A DNA stretch of 46,776 bases from Butyrivibrio sp. AE3009 (GTDB taxonomy: Bacteria; Bacillota; Clostridia; Lachnospirales; Lachnospiraceae), in assembly GCF_000420845.1 (NCBI RefSeq), contig NZ_ATVS01000028.1:1-46776 (forward strand), given 5' to 3'. Under the pieces are notes generated by a model. It was not told the DNA's origin, searched no databases, and saw only the letters and a list, made by a program, of their open reading frames with translations. Each line of letters starts with the position of its first letter. The first letter of the stretch is position 1. The position numbers and the translations under genes were made by a program. Below, piece by piece: positions 1 through 10,303 of this stretch.

Positions 1-34
1 ATCCAGGCATATATCAAAACAAATGTTCTTTTAA

Positions 35-259
35 GGGGCGCTTTTAGGAGTTTTATTATGGACGGATACAACAAAGGATCGCATTCAGTTAGAGAAATAT
101 CTGTGGGGCGATTCGCCTTTCTGGAGCGCCAGCTATTTCTGTGCAACCACAGGCTCAGTTTCCATGGAAACTGTCAAAAAGTACATTGAAGAGCAGCGGA
201 CTGAAGAACACAAGAGAAAATACATGAAGTCTGGGAAATACAAAAAGCAAAAAAGCTAA
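35..259 (+). pseudogene. IS200/IS605-family transposase (TnpA) C-terminal remnant
   Basis: The frame that stops at 257-259 reads through LWGDSPFWSASYFCATTG and then VKKYIEEQ. This matches the C-terminal LWG-FW-x-SYF ... V--YIE-Q signature of IS200/IS605 Y1 transposases. The catalytic HUH motif and the tyrosine helix would lie upstream; the frame is closed by a stop at 32-34 and has no proper start, so this is a truncated fragment. A short GC-rich stretch just after the stop (about 269-292) can fold weakly and may be what is left of an element end. The call rests on the C-terminal motif only. Confidence 0.55.
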
Positions 260-408
260 GCGATTCATCCCCAACCTGACGGAAGGGGTTTTCTCGCAGA
301 GGTACTATAATAAAGCTGCTTCAGCTATGTATAAAGGCATATTTTGAAGGGGCTAAACCTAGTTTCCACGATGGACCTACCTATTATGGATGGGATGGTT
401 TTTGTACG

Positions 409-525
409 ATGTTTGAAATGGTCCTGGTTTTTGGATTTGGATTTGTTTTTATCTGGGCTATAGTATTCATCTGTGCAATAGCGTTCTCGATTTTCATGGT
501 ACGTTATTTGAGGAAGCATAAATAA
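409..525 (+). CDS. Possible small membrane protein (38 aa)
   Basis: A short frame encodes one strongly hydrophobic helix (residues 3-28) followed by a basic tail, RYLRKHK. It ends just before a rho-independent terminator, which fits a real transcript. Against it, the ribosome binding site is poor, and the frame is open upstream to about 280 without an ATG, so it may be the tail of a decayed longer gene. No family is recognised. Confidence 0.25.
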   Translation: MFEMVLVFGFGFVFIWAIVFICAIAFSIFMVRYLRKHK

Positions 526-570
526 GGCAATATAACCGAAATTTTGATAAAACTTTTATAAAAACAAGGG

Positions 571-617
571 CTGAAATCTCCAAACTCACAGAGTGTGCGC
601 GGATTTCGGTTTTTTTT
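571..617 (+). terminator. Rho-independent terminator upstream of the atp operon
   Basis: CTGAAATC (571-578) pairs with GATTTCGG (602-609) with one G-U pair, and a run of T follows. It separates the remnant region from the ATP synthase promoter. Confidence 0.7.
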
Positions 618-657
618 GTGTACAATACCGTAAAAGCCACAAATTGTCTAACTTTTC

Positions 658-686
658 TTGTTAAATCACCGCAAAAAGTGTATTAT
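658..686 (+). promoter_or_regulatory. Sigma-A-type promoter for the ATP synthase operon
   Basis: TTGTTA (658-663) and TATTAT (681-686) are separated by exactly 17 bases. This is the only good -35/-10 pair between the terminator and atpZ. It would give a leader of about 100 bases. A second TATACT at 695-700 has no matching -35. Confidence 0.55.
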
Positions 687-791
687 TAATTTGTTATACT
701 ATCATTAGTATGCGCATATTATGGCTTTGTTTCACGGTATTTTGATAAATAAGGCCGAACATCGGCGGAAAGGAGGCAGACAGGACTAACC

Positions 792-1070
792 ATGGATATG
801 AAAAGGATGTCTAAACTAGCAGGTCAGTTCGTAATGGTAGGCCAGCTTGGCTTATCACTGATAATGCCTCTTCTTATATGTCTTTTTATCTGTTATCTCA
901 TTACCACCAGGCTAAATGTCGGAGGGTGGGTTTATATACCGGGCTTTATCATGGGCCTGGGATCATCCTGGATGACTGCTTACAAGGTTTATCTTTCCGT
1001 GACCAAGCGGGAAGAGAAGAATAAGCAAAGGCGCGGCAAAGATGAAGTGTATTTCAACAAACACATTTGA
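792..1070 (+). CDS. atpZ: AtpZ/AtpI-family F0F1-ATPase-associated membrane protein
   Basis: This 92-residue protein has two membrane helices (about 14-38 and 46-68) and a basic C-terminal tail. The first helix is preceded by the KLAGQFVMVGQLG stretch typical of the AtpZ/AtpI family (GxG-containing two-helix proteins at the head of atp operons). Family members are thought to help c-ring assembly or Mg uptake; that role comes from the family and is not shown here. It is the first gene of the operon, 67 bases before the AtpI-like gene. A GGAGG lies at 771-775, rather far from the ATG, so the start could be the second ATG at 798. Confidence 0.8.
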   Translation: MDMKRMSKLAGQFVMVGQLGLSLIMPLLICLFICYLITTRLNVGGWVYIPGFIMGLGSSWMTAYKVYLSVTKREEKNKQRRGKDEVYFNKHI

Positions 1071-1136
1071 TCTTACGAAGGATAAGGCTTAGGTAGTCGT
1101 CATCAAATAATAAATTCGGGGAGAAAATAAATAAGT

Positions 1137-1565
1137 ATGGAATTACAGCCGGCTGTAAAGAAAGAAACGGGGAATATTGCGCTGGGCACAGGCATCGGCG
1201 TACTCATAATGTTTGTTATATTTTTTGTTTTGCACATGGTGCTTCCGAAGGATCTGCCCTTCGGATACAGCGTACCATTTGATTATAAAGTCATTCTTGG
1301 AGGTATCGGCGGCTTTATCGTAGCTGTGGTCAACTTCCTGTGGATGGCTATAACTGTGCAAAAAGTCACATCCATGGAGGATGAGAAGCTCGCAAGACAG
1401 GTTATGGGCGCAAGCTACAGGAATCGCATACTTATGCATATCCTGTGGGGAATACTGGCATTTGTATTGCCTGTATTCAATGCCGCAGCGGGCATTGTTC
1501 CACTAATTATTCCTAGTTGGTACATCAAACTACGCGGGATTTTTTCTGCGGGGAAAGGAGGTTGA
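1137..1565 (+). CDS. atpI: ATP synthase subunit I-like membrane protein
   Basis: A 142-residue protein with four predicted membrane helices (about 14-37, 48-73, 95-112, 115-132). It lies between atpZ and atpB, where the poorly conserved AtpI (subunit I, a c-ring assembly factor) is normally found. Sequence similarity to AtpI is weak by eye, so the assignment rests mostly on topology and position. The gene ends 10 bases before atpB. An AAAGGAGG at its 3' end serves as the atpB ribosome binding site, so the two are probably translationally linked. Confidence 0.65.
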   Translation: MELQPAVKKETGNIALGTGIGVLIMFVIFFVLHMVLPKDLPFGYSVPFDYKVILGGIGGFIVAVVNFLWMAITVQKVTSMEDEKLARQVMGASYRNRILMHILWGILAFVLPVFNAAAGIVPLIIPSWYIKLRGIFSAGKGG

Positions 1566-1575
1566 AGGCGAAAGC

Positions 1576-2346
1576 ATGAACAATGGTTTCGAAGTTGATT
1601 ACGCCAAGATCTACCAGACCATCAAGACTGGCATCCCTATTCTGGGAGACATTAAGATCACCCAGACACTGATAGTCAGTTGGATCGTGATGATAATCAT
1701 CACGGGGTTATGTATCTTCCTAACCCGGAACCTGAAGGTCGAAAACATTTCGAAAAGGCAGGCTTTTGCGGAAATGCTGGTTGAGACGGGCAACAATTTT
1801 GTCCGCAACAACACAGGAGGTAATAAGTTTGATAATCTGATACCTTTCGTATCTGCTCTCTTTGCGACGAGCGTTGTATCAAATCTTATAAGCCTTATAG
1901 GACTGCGAAGTCCGACAGCAGATCTGTCAACAGAAGCAGCCTGGGCGGTAGTGGTATTCGTAATGATCACTGCCACCAAGATCAAGACCAACGGATTTGG
2001 CGGATATCTGAAGGGATTCACAACGCCTATCGCGGTTATGACTCCATTCAACATTCTGTCAGAGTTGGCAACGCCCGTTAGTATGGCTTGCCGTCATTTC
2101 GGAAATATCCTTTCCGGTGTAGTTATTGACGGACTTATCTACTGGGCACTGGGACTTGCATCTGCAGCACTCCTTAAGCTTATCCCCGGAGCTGTGGGCG
2201 CATTCCTTTCAAACATACCGATCCTTGGATTGGGACTTCCTGCTGTAACCGGTGTCTATTTTGACTGGTTCTCAGGATGTATGCAGGCTTTCATCTTCTG
2301 TATGCTGACGGTAATGTATATCGCCAACGCAGCAGAGGAGGGTTAA
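1576..2346 (+). CDS. atpB: F-type ATP synthase subunit a
   Basis: Subunit a forms the stator half-channels that load and release ions on the c-ring. The 256-residue sequence has multiple membrane helices. The essential helix-4 arginine is present at R173 in the context ACRHFGN, equivalent to the family's R-L-F-G-N. NILSEL upstream and the C-terminal VYFDWFSGCMQAFIFCMLTVMYI, which includes the final Q-A-F-I-F motif, are also typical. It is followed by a 71-base A-rich gap and then atpE. Confidence 0.97.
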   Translation: MNNGFEVDYAKIYQTIKTGIPILGDIKITQTLIVSWIVMIIITGLCIFLTRNLKVENISKRQAFAEMLVETGNNFVRNNTGGNKFDNLIPFVSALFATSVVSNLISLIGLRSPTADLSTEAAWAVVVFVMITATKIKTNGFGGYLKGFTTPIAVMTPFNILSELATPVSMACRHFGNILSGVVIDGLIYWALGLASAALLKLIPGAVGAFLSNIPILGLGLPAVTGVYFDWFSGCMQAFIFCMLTVMYIANAAEEG

Positions 2347-2378
2347 ACAAGGAAGTCTAATAACAAAAAATTAAATAA

Positions 2379-2699
<321 letters not shown>

Positions 2700-2756
2700 T
2701 CTTTTTTGCTAAAGAGAACACAATGGTAATTTGATTATTTTGGAGGTGCTACTTCT

Positions 2757-3356
2757 ATGAACGAGAAGAAAAACGCCGGAAAATCGGTATGGCTATTTAT
2801 AGCGCTTCTTGCCTTGTTTGTAGCAGTCCTGTTTTACACAGGTTATACCAAATCCGTTTCAGACGATCAGGATCTGGTAACGCTGGTACCCTGGACCTTT
2901 ATCATTCAGATCTGTAACCTGTTCATTCAGGTATATCTGATCAAAAAGTTCCTCTTCAAGCCAATCAATGACATATTGGCAAAGAGACAGGAACTGGCCG
3001 ATAGAGCGATCCGTGAGGCAAGAGATGCCCAGACAAAAGCCGATTCCCTGAAGGAACAGTATGAGAGCAGCCTTACAAATGCTCATGCCGAAGCAGCTCA
3101 GATCGTTTCCGATGCCCAGAGAGAAGCCCAGAACAAGGCTGACACAATGGTAAGGGAAGCACAGGAAGAGGTTGCAGGCATTAAGGCAAGGGCAGCAGCT
3201 GATATTGAGCAGGAGAAGAAGAAGGCTATCAATGAGGCCAAGGATGAGATCGGTTCCCTCGCAATGGATATTGCAGGCAAGGTAGTTGAAAAAGAGATCA
3301 ACGAAGCCGATCATAAAAAGCTTATTGACGACTTTTTGAATAAGGTCGGAGCATAA
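2757..3356 (+). CDS. atpF: F-type ATP synthase subunit b with an extra N-terminal membrane helix
   Basis: Subunit b is the peripheral stalk. This one has 199 residues, longer than the usual 155-170. Residues about 66-180 form the expected long charged coiled coil with Ala/Glu/Lys heptads. The usual membrane anchor with its basic border is at about 43-66 (TFIIQICNLFIQVYLIKKFLFKP). Ahead of it is an additional hydrophobic helix at about 11-28 and a short acidic loop (DDQDL). The start has a good GGAGG, so the extension looks real. It would place the N-terminus on the cytoplasmic side. Confidence 0.95.
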   Translation: MNEKKNAGKSVWLFIALLALFVAVLFYTGYTKSVSDDQDLVTLVPWTFIIQICNLFIQVYLIKKFLFKPINDILAKRQELADRAIREARDAQTKADSLKEQYESSLTNAHAEAAQIVSDAQREAQNKADTMVREAQEEVAGIKARAAADIEQEKKKAINEAKDEIGSLAMDIAGKVVEKEINEADHKKLIDDFLNKVGA

Positions 3357-3376
3357 ATTTTAGAAAGAGGTTAATT

Positions 3377-3916
3377 ATGAGTAAAGCTGGAGATCTTTAT
3401 GGGCAGAGCCTGTATGATCTGGCAGCGGAAGAAAACCTATCGGAGAAAATACTGGGCGAAATGGAGCAGGTAAGGGGAATTTTCAGAGAGAACCCCGATT
3501 ACATCGCGCTCCTGTCGGAGCCTTCAGTCCCGAAGAATGAGAGACTTTCCCTTGTGGATCAGGCCTTTAACGGGAGTCTTTCCGCTTATCATCTGAACTT
3601 TATCAAGATCCTCATAGAAAAAGGACTGCTTCGTGAGTACTCAGCGTGTTATAAGAGATTCAGAAAATCTTATAATGAGGCCCACGGGATAGCGGAAGCC
3701 CTGGTAACATCGGCGGTTTCACTAAGTGATGCGCAGCTATCGCAGCTTAAAGAGAAGCTTGAAAAGATCAGCGGCAAGAAAATTCTGCTGAAGCAGAAGA
3801 CAGATCCTGATATCCTGGGCGGTGTCAGAGTGGATCTTGAGGGACAGCTCTTTGACGGAACTGTCAAAGGAAGGTTATCCGAACTTCGCAGAAAAGTCGA
3901 CGATGTTGTGATCTAA
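3377..3916 (+). CDS. atpH: F-type ATP synthase subunit delta
   Basis: This stalk-cap protein links b to the top of the alpha/beta head. It is 179 residues, the normal length. It begins with the family-typical [12 protein letters not shown] helix and ends with [28 protein letters not shown], which contains the conserved GG-hydrophobic and D-G-S/T-V-x-x-R/Q-L signature. It lies 20 bases after atpF and 23 bases before atpA, with a RBS (AGAGG) at 3364-3369. Confidence 0.96.
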   Translation: MSKAGDLYGQSLYDLAAEENLSEKILGEMEQVRGIFRENPDYIALLSEPSVPKNERLSLVDQAFNGSLSAYHLNFIKILIEKGLLREYSACYKRFRKSYNEAHGIAEALVTSAVSLSDAQLSQLKEKLEKISGKKILLKQKTDPDILGGVRVDLEGQLFDGTVKGRLSELRRKVDDVVI

Positions 3917-3939
3917 AAAATTTTGCGTCGGAGGAAAAT

Positions 3940-5460
3940 ATGGAACTAAAACCAGAAAAAATATCCGAGGTCATTCGAAGCCAGATAAAGAATTATCAGA
4001 ATGCAATTATCCAGAATGAGACCGGTACAGTTCTTACCGTTGGTGATGGTATCGCCAGAGTAAGCGGCCTTTTGAACTGTATGTCCGGTGAGCTTTTGGA
4101 GTTCGAGAACGGTACATTCGGAATGGCTCAGAACCTCGAGGAAACAGTAGTATCTGCGGTTTTGTTCGGCGAGGATGTAGGTATCAGCGAAGGACAGACC
4201 GTTAAGCGTACAGGAAGAGTCGTATCTGTTCCTGTAGGTGAGAAGATGATCGGCCGCGTTGTTAACGCTATTGGACAGCCTATCGATGGACAGGGCCCCA
4301 TCGAATCATCAGAATACAGACCGGTTGAGTCACCTGCTCCCGGTATCATCGCAAGACAGCCCGTTAAGGAACCTCTGCAGACAGGTATCAAGGCTATCGA
4401 CTCCATGATCCCTATCGGAAGAGGACAGCGTGAGCTGATCATCGGTGACAGACAGACAGGTAAGACAACCATTGCGGTTGACACAATTCTTAACCAGAAG
4501 GGTAAAGATGTTATCTGCATCTATGTAGCTATCGGACAGAAACGTTCAACAGTTACATCACTGGTTGAGGATCTTAAGAAGGGCGGAGCTATGGACTACA
4601 CCATCGTAGTTGCTGCTACCGCTTCAGAACCATCGCCTTTGCAGTACATTTCACCATACACAGGTTGTGCTATGGGTGAGTACTTCATGAATAAAGGTAA
4701 ACACGTGCTTTGCATCTATGATGACCTTTCTAAGCACGCTGTAGCTTACCGTGCACTCTCACTTCTTATCAGAAGACCCCCGGGACGTGAAGCGTACCCC
4801 GGTGACGTTTTCTACCTGCATTCAAGACTTTTGGAGAGAGCAGCTAAGCTTTCAGATGAGAACGGAGGAGGTTCACTTACAGCCCTTCCTATCATCGAGA
4901 CACAGGCCGGTGACGTATCAGCCTACATCCCGACTAACGTTATTTCCATTACAGACGGACAGATATTCCTTGAGACGGAGCTCTTCCACTCAGGAATCAT
5001 GCCGGCGGTTAACCCCGGTATCTCCGTATCCCGAGTTGGTGGTAACGCTCAGATCAAGGCTATGAAGAAGGTTGCCGGAACCCTTAAGCTTGTATATTCA
5101 CAGTACCGTGAGCTGGCAAGCTTTGCTCAGTTCGGTTCAGACCTTGACGAAGACACCAAGAACCGTCTTGCACAGGGCGAACGTATTGTGGAAGTTCTCA
5201 AGCAGAACAAGAATCAGCCTGTTCCTGTAGAAAAGCAGGTTGCCATTCTTTATGCTGTTGTTAATAACATTCTGATGAAGGTTGAAACAGCGGATGTTGC
5301 GGAGTATGAGGCAGGTCTTTATGACTTCCTTGATAAGGATCCTTCCGGAATTTCAGCAATGCGCGATATTCGTGAGACCGGAAAGCTTGAGGCAGAGACT
5401 GAGAACAAGTTAAAAGAAGCTTTGAATGCATACACTGATAAGTTCTTAAAGAGCAGATAA
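3940..5460 (+). CDS. atpA: F-type ATP synthase subunit alpha
   Basis: This regulatory nucleotide-binding subunit has 506 residues, full length. The P-loop GDRQTGKT is at 169-176, and [23 protein letters not shown] is the expected conserved block. The N-terminal beta barrel ([10 protein letters not shown]) and C-terminal helical domain are complete. Codon use is strongly biased, as for a highly expressed gene. The RBS GGAGG is just upstream, and atpG begins 12 bases after the stop. Confidence 0.98.
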   Translation: MELKPEKISEVIRSQIKNYQNAIIQNETGTVLTVGDGIARVSGLLNCMSGELLEFENGTFGMAQNLEETVVSAVLFGEDVGISEGQTVKRTGRVVSVPVGEKMIGRVVNAIGQPIDGQGPIESSEYRPVESPAPGIIARQPVKEPLQTGIKAIDSMIPIGRGQRELIIGDRQTGKTTIAVDTILNQKGKDVICIYVAIGQKRSTVTSLVEDLKKGGAMDYTIVVAATASEPSPLQYISPYTGCAMGEYFMNKGKHVLCIYDDLSKHAVAYRALSLLIRRPPGREAYPGDVFYLHSRLLERAAKLSDENGGGSLTALPIIETQAGDVSAYIPTNVISITDGQIFLETELFHSGIMPAVNPGISVSRVGGNAQIKAMKKVAGTLKLVYSQYRELASFAQFGSDLDEDTKNRLAQGERIVEVLKQNKNQPVPVEKQVAILYAVVNNILMKVETADVAEYEAGLYDFLDKDPSGISAMRDIRETGKLEAETENKLKEALNAYTDKFLKSR

Positions 5461-5472
5461 GGAGGGTGAATA

Positions 5473-6336
5473 ATGGCTGGATCAATGAAAGCTGTTAAAC
5501 TCCGAATCAAGAGCGTTCAGAGCACTATGCAGATTACGAAGGCCATGCAGCTGGTTGCTGCTTCCAAGCTTCGTAAGGCAAAGGAAAAAGCTGATAACTC
5601 CAAGCCTTATCTTGAGTCAATGCTTGCAACACTTACAGATATAGCCACCGAAAACACAGAGTTTCAGTCGATCTTCACTCAGGTCAGTGAAGATAACGAC
5701 AGATGGCTGTACGTTGTAATTGCCGGAGACAGAGGGCTTGCAGGCGGTTATAACTCCAACCTGTTTAAGTTTGTAGAGCAGGAAATCAAGGATAAGACTA
5801 ATGTTACGGTACTTCCTATCGGTAAAAAATCTGTAGAATTCTTCAAACACAGAAATGTGCCGATCCTTACAGAGGAATATGCCGAAGTTGCCAAGATGAC
5901 TATTTCAGACTGCTTTCAGGTATCTAAGCTGATCTGCGGATCATACGGTGGTGGCGGATTTGGACATGTATTCTTGTGTTATACAAACTTCGTGTCCATG
6001 TTGTCACAGGTTCCTACAGCTACATCGCTTTTACCGCTCTCAGACCTGTCCACAGGAGAGAGAGTCAGCGATGGCAAGCCGAGAGACCTTATCTTGTATG
6101 AACCAGACAGTGAAACAGTGTTCAATGCTATTGTTCCGGAATATCTGGCGGGAATACTTTATACCAGTATCAATATTTCTTATGCAAGTGAGCTGGCTGC
6201 TCGTAGAACAGCTATGGAAGCCGCTACCGACAACGCAGAAGAGATGATCGAGACCTTGAGTCTGTACTATAACAGAGCTCGTCAGGCAAGCATTACGCAA
6301 GAGATTACGGAGATTGTCGCCGGAGCAGAAAACTAA
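5473..6336 (+). CDS. atpG: F-type ATP synthase subunit gamma
   Basis: This is the central shaft, 287 residues. The N-terminal helix has the family motif MQITKAMQLVAASKLRKA. The C-terminal helix includes ELAARRTAMEAATDNAEEMI, followed by YNRARQASITQEITEIVAGAEN, the canonical end. The middle Rossmann-like domain is complete, with AGDRGLAGGYNSN at about residue 92. A RBS AAGGAGG overlaps the end of atpA. Confidence 0.97.
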   Translation: MAGSMKAVKLRIKSVQSTMQITKAMQLVAASKLRKAKEKADNSKPYLESMLATLTDIATENTEFQSIFTQVSEDNDRWLYVVIAGDRGLAGGYNSNLFKFVEQEIKDKTNVTVLPIGKKSVEFFKHRNVPILTEEYAEVAKMTISDCFQVSKLICGSYGGGGFGHVFLCYTNFVSMLSQVPTATSLLPLSDLSTGERVSDGKPRDLILYEPDSETVFNAIVPEYLAGILYTSINISYASELAARRTAMEAATDNAEEMIETLSLYYNRARQASITQEITEIVAGAEN

Positions 6337-7842
<1,506 letters not shown>

Positions 7843-7856
7843 GCCGGAGGAATAAT

Positions 7857-8276
7857 ATGCCGAATTTTCATTTACAGGTAGTCTCCATGGACGGCTTGGA
7901 TTTTGATGGAGAAGTTGAGAAAATACTTCTGCGTACAATAGATGGTGATGTGGAGATTCTTGCCCGTCATACAGACTACTGTACCGCCATCGGAATGGGC
8001 ACAGCCAGAGTTACCATGGCAGACGGCACAGAGAGAAAAGCAGCCTGTATCGGCGGAATGCTTTCAGTTATGAAGGGTGAAGTCAAGGTATTCCCCACCA
8101 CCTGGGAGTGGTCTGAGGATATCGACATTGCCCGTGCCAAAGCGGCTAAGGCGAGAGCCGAAGAGAGACTGAAGGATCAGATGCTGGACAAGGAGGCCCG
8201 CGTAAGGGCAGAGGCCAAGCTCTACAGAGCTCTTGTCAGGATCGGCTCCTCCGATCATGGGCAGGATCATCAATAA
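7857..8276 (+). CDS. atpC: F-type ATP synthase subunit epsilon
   Basis: Last gene of the operon, 139 residues. The N-terminal beta sandwich is visible (FHLQVVSMDG, then GDVEILARHTDYCTAIGMG, corresponding to G-x-x-x-hydrophobic-L-x-x-H). The C-terminal helical hairpin is Ala/Arg/Glu-rich (ARAKAAKARAEERLKDQ). It couples rotation of gamma and the c-ring and often inhibits ATP hydrolysis. A GGAGG lies 5-9 bases before the ATG, and a terminator follows immediately after the stop. Confidence 0.95.
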   Translation: MPNFHLQVVSMDGLDFDGEVEKILLRTIDGDVEILARHTDYCTAIGMGTARVTMADGTERKAACIGGMLSVMKGEVKVFPTTWEWSEDIDIARAKAAKARAEERLKDQMLDKEARVRAEAKLYRALVRIGSSDHGQDHQ

Positions 8277-8284
8277 TACTACCT

Positions 8285-8320
8285 ACCACCGGTTGCAGAA
8301 ATTGCTTCCGGTGGTTTTTT
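8285..8320 (+). terminator. Terminator of the ATP synthase operon
   Basis: ACCACCGG (8285-8292) pairs perfectly with CCGGTGGT (8308-8315), and six T follow. It cleanly separates the atp operon from the secretion island. Confidence 0.85.
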
Positions 8321-8385
8321 ATACTTTTTATGGCCCTGATGTCGTGTTAATATTGATTATTATATATCAGAGAGGATTTGGCAGA

Positions 8386-10125
8386 ATGTTCTGTAACAAG
8401 TGTGGAACCGAATTAAATCCGGGTGATAAATTCTGCGGTAACTGCGGAGCACCCGTTGTGATCATAACCAAAACCGAAGCCGGGAGAGCTGCAAGCCAAG
8501 GGCCGGCCCCCATGTCCCGCAAAAAGAAGCTCATGAATATCGCGTTCATTATACTAGCTGTTTGTATAATCCTTGGATATTACGCGTACTATATACACAA
8601 GGCAGTTACTCTTACCAAGGAGACTGTGGATAAGGCTTTTGAGCAATATCAGCATCAGCTTGATGACTGGGAGGATATGGAAGAAGAATACGAAGTCGAA
8701 GAGGATCTCCCGGAAGAAGATATCGATACGCCGGAAATAGAATATGTCCATGTGGATGCACCCGAATATACCGGCAGGTACGATTATTTCAATGATGAGA
8801 AGTGGATAGTTGATGTGCAGGGCCTGTTTGTCAATCAGGAGGGAGACAGTAACGACAAGCTCCTTGGAATAGACCACAGCGGCAATAGCAGCAGGGATCT
8901 GAAGGAGACCATGGTCCTTACCGAAGACGGGCAGTTCTACTATGTCAACGCCAACACGGATGTCATCGAATTTGCTCAGGGTACGACCTGCGCAGAGCTT
9001 GCCTTTGACGGAGGCACAATGTTCTATGTCATCCCTGAGAAAAAGGAGGGTGAGTCAGAGGAGCTTGAAGTCGGAACCCTGTTTCTCTTCGATACCGCCA
9101 CAGGATTCAGTGATAGCGTTGCCGAAAATGTACAGGTTAATTCTCCTGTCATTTCTCCGGATGGCAACATTGTTGCTTATACCAGAATTGTTGATTCCAA
9201 GAACAGTGTGCTGTGTATTGCCGGCTCTGATATGGAAGAGAAGCAGATACAAAAAGGTAATCTTCGTGCCTGCAGCGTAGATAATTCCGGCAACCTTTTT
9301 TACACCAATGAAGAGCAAAATGAGATCTACAGATATAAGGATGGTAAGTCTGTAAAGGTTCTGTCATCGGAGGAATTCAACAATTACTTCATAAACGGAT
9401 CCGCCGATGAGATTCTCATCTCTTGCAGCGAAGGTGCATACTTCTGCGATGGTGAGATGGAAGAGGCAGCGCAGGTATATGAGGGAGGCCTTGTGACAAA
9501 CATGCACACCAGCGCACTTCACCAGAGCTACGGCCAGTTCAGGGCAAGTATTCTCGATGTGGCTTCACTTAAGGATCTGTATTTTATCTCCAAGGAGGGA
9601 GTTGTATTTATCATAAGTAGCGATGGGCGAAGCGCAGCCTTTTTGGATCATAACTACAATGACGTCGACAACATAGTATTTGACGACGTGAATCGTGAGC
9701 TCATGTACTGCTGCGACGGAGTGTTGTATAAATCCAAGGTCAGTGATGACGGCATTGAGGATGAGGCCTTCTACGAGGAAGATGATGTTGAGACCTTTTT
9801 TGCCAGCTATGACCTTAAGAATGTGTGGCTCAAGATCCGGGACGATATCTATTATCTTAAGGATGGGGAGCTTGAAAATGTAATACCCGATTACGTATAT
9901 GACGATGAGAACACAGGCCTGTATTTTGCATGGAACATTGAGGACAACAAGCTCTATTTTACAGAATACAATACATTGTACAGCGTCTACGACACAGAAG
10001 GTTCCACAGAAAAAGTTGCCGATGATGTGGATACTCTTTTCAAGATAAATGGCAAGTTAGGCTTCCTTGATCTTGAGGGAAACATATATCTCTACATTAA
10101 TAATGAATTCGTATGTGTCTATTAA
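8386..10125 (+). CDS. Zinc-ribbon, single-TM protein with a large extracytoplasmic propeller-like domain
   Basis: From the ATG at 8386 (preceded by AGAGAGG) the product has 579 residues. A zinc ribbon sits at the very N-terminus (C3-x2-C6 ... C17-x2-C20). A basic patch (RKKK, 45-48) and one membrane helix (about 50-70) follow, then a highly acidic linker (E/D-rich, about 85-115). The remaining 450 residues are made of repeated short beta-strand units of the type 'DGxLYYxxxxG', resembling a beta-propeller or DUF5050-like domain outside the cell. No enzyme signature is visible. The position directly ahead of essC suggests a sensor or structural part of the secretion island, but that is inference. 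The frame is open upstream into atpC, but that start has no ribosome binding site. Confidence 0.75.
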   Translation: MFCNKCGTELNPGDKFCGNCGAPVVIITKTEAGRAASQGPAPMSRKKKLMNIAFIILAVCIILGYYAYYIHKAVTLTKETVDKAFEQYQHQLDDWEDMEEEYEVEEDLPEEDIDTPEIEYVHVDAPEYTGRYDYFNDEKWIVDVQGLFVNQEGDSNDKLLGIDHSGNSSRDLKETMVLTEDGQFYYVNANTDVIEFAQGTTCAELAFDGGTMFYVIPEKKEGESEELEVGTLFLFDTATGFSDSVAENVQVNSPVISPDGNIVAYTRIVDSKNSVLCIAGSDMEEKQIQKGNLRACSVDNSGNLFYTNEEQNEIYRYKDGKSVKVLSSEEFNNYFINGSADEILISCSEGAYFCDGEMEEAAQVYEGGLVTNMHTSALHQSYGQFRASILDVASLKDLYFISKEGVVFIISSDGRSAAFLDHNYNDVDNIVFDDVNRELMYCCDGVLYKSKVSDDGIEDEAFYEEDDVETFFASYDLKNVWLKIRDDIYYLKDGELENVIPDYVYDDENTGLYFAWNIEDNKLYFTEYNTLYSVYDTEGSTEKVADDVDTLFKINGKLGFLDLEGNIYLYINNEFVCVY

Positions 10126-10303
10126 ACCCGGGAATCATATAAGAAATCTAGACCCTTCGGTATTCGAAGAAGTGTTAACAAAAAATTCGAAATTTTAAAG
10201 TAGTATATTTTGCTATTTTAATGGTATTATTGTTCCGTGTTTTTTTATAAAATTTTTATAAACTAACGCGGGACAATTTTTTTGTTGGGAAGAGAAAAGT
10301 AAA

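Noticed and set aside
325..519. 64-residue open frame on the minus strand
   Set aside because: No ribosome binding site, no recognisable features; it overlaps the better small hydrophobic frame on the plus strand.
10150..10175. CTTCG/CGAAG hairpin after the zinc-ribbon gene as terminator
   Set aside because: The stem is only 5 bp and no T run follows.
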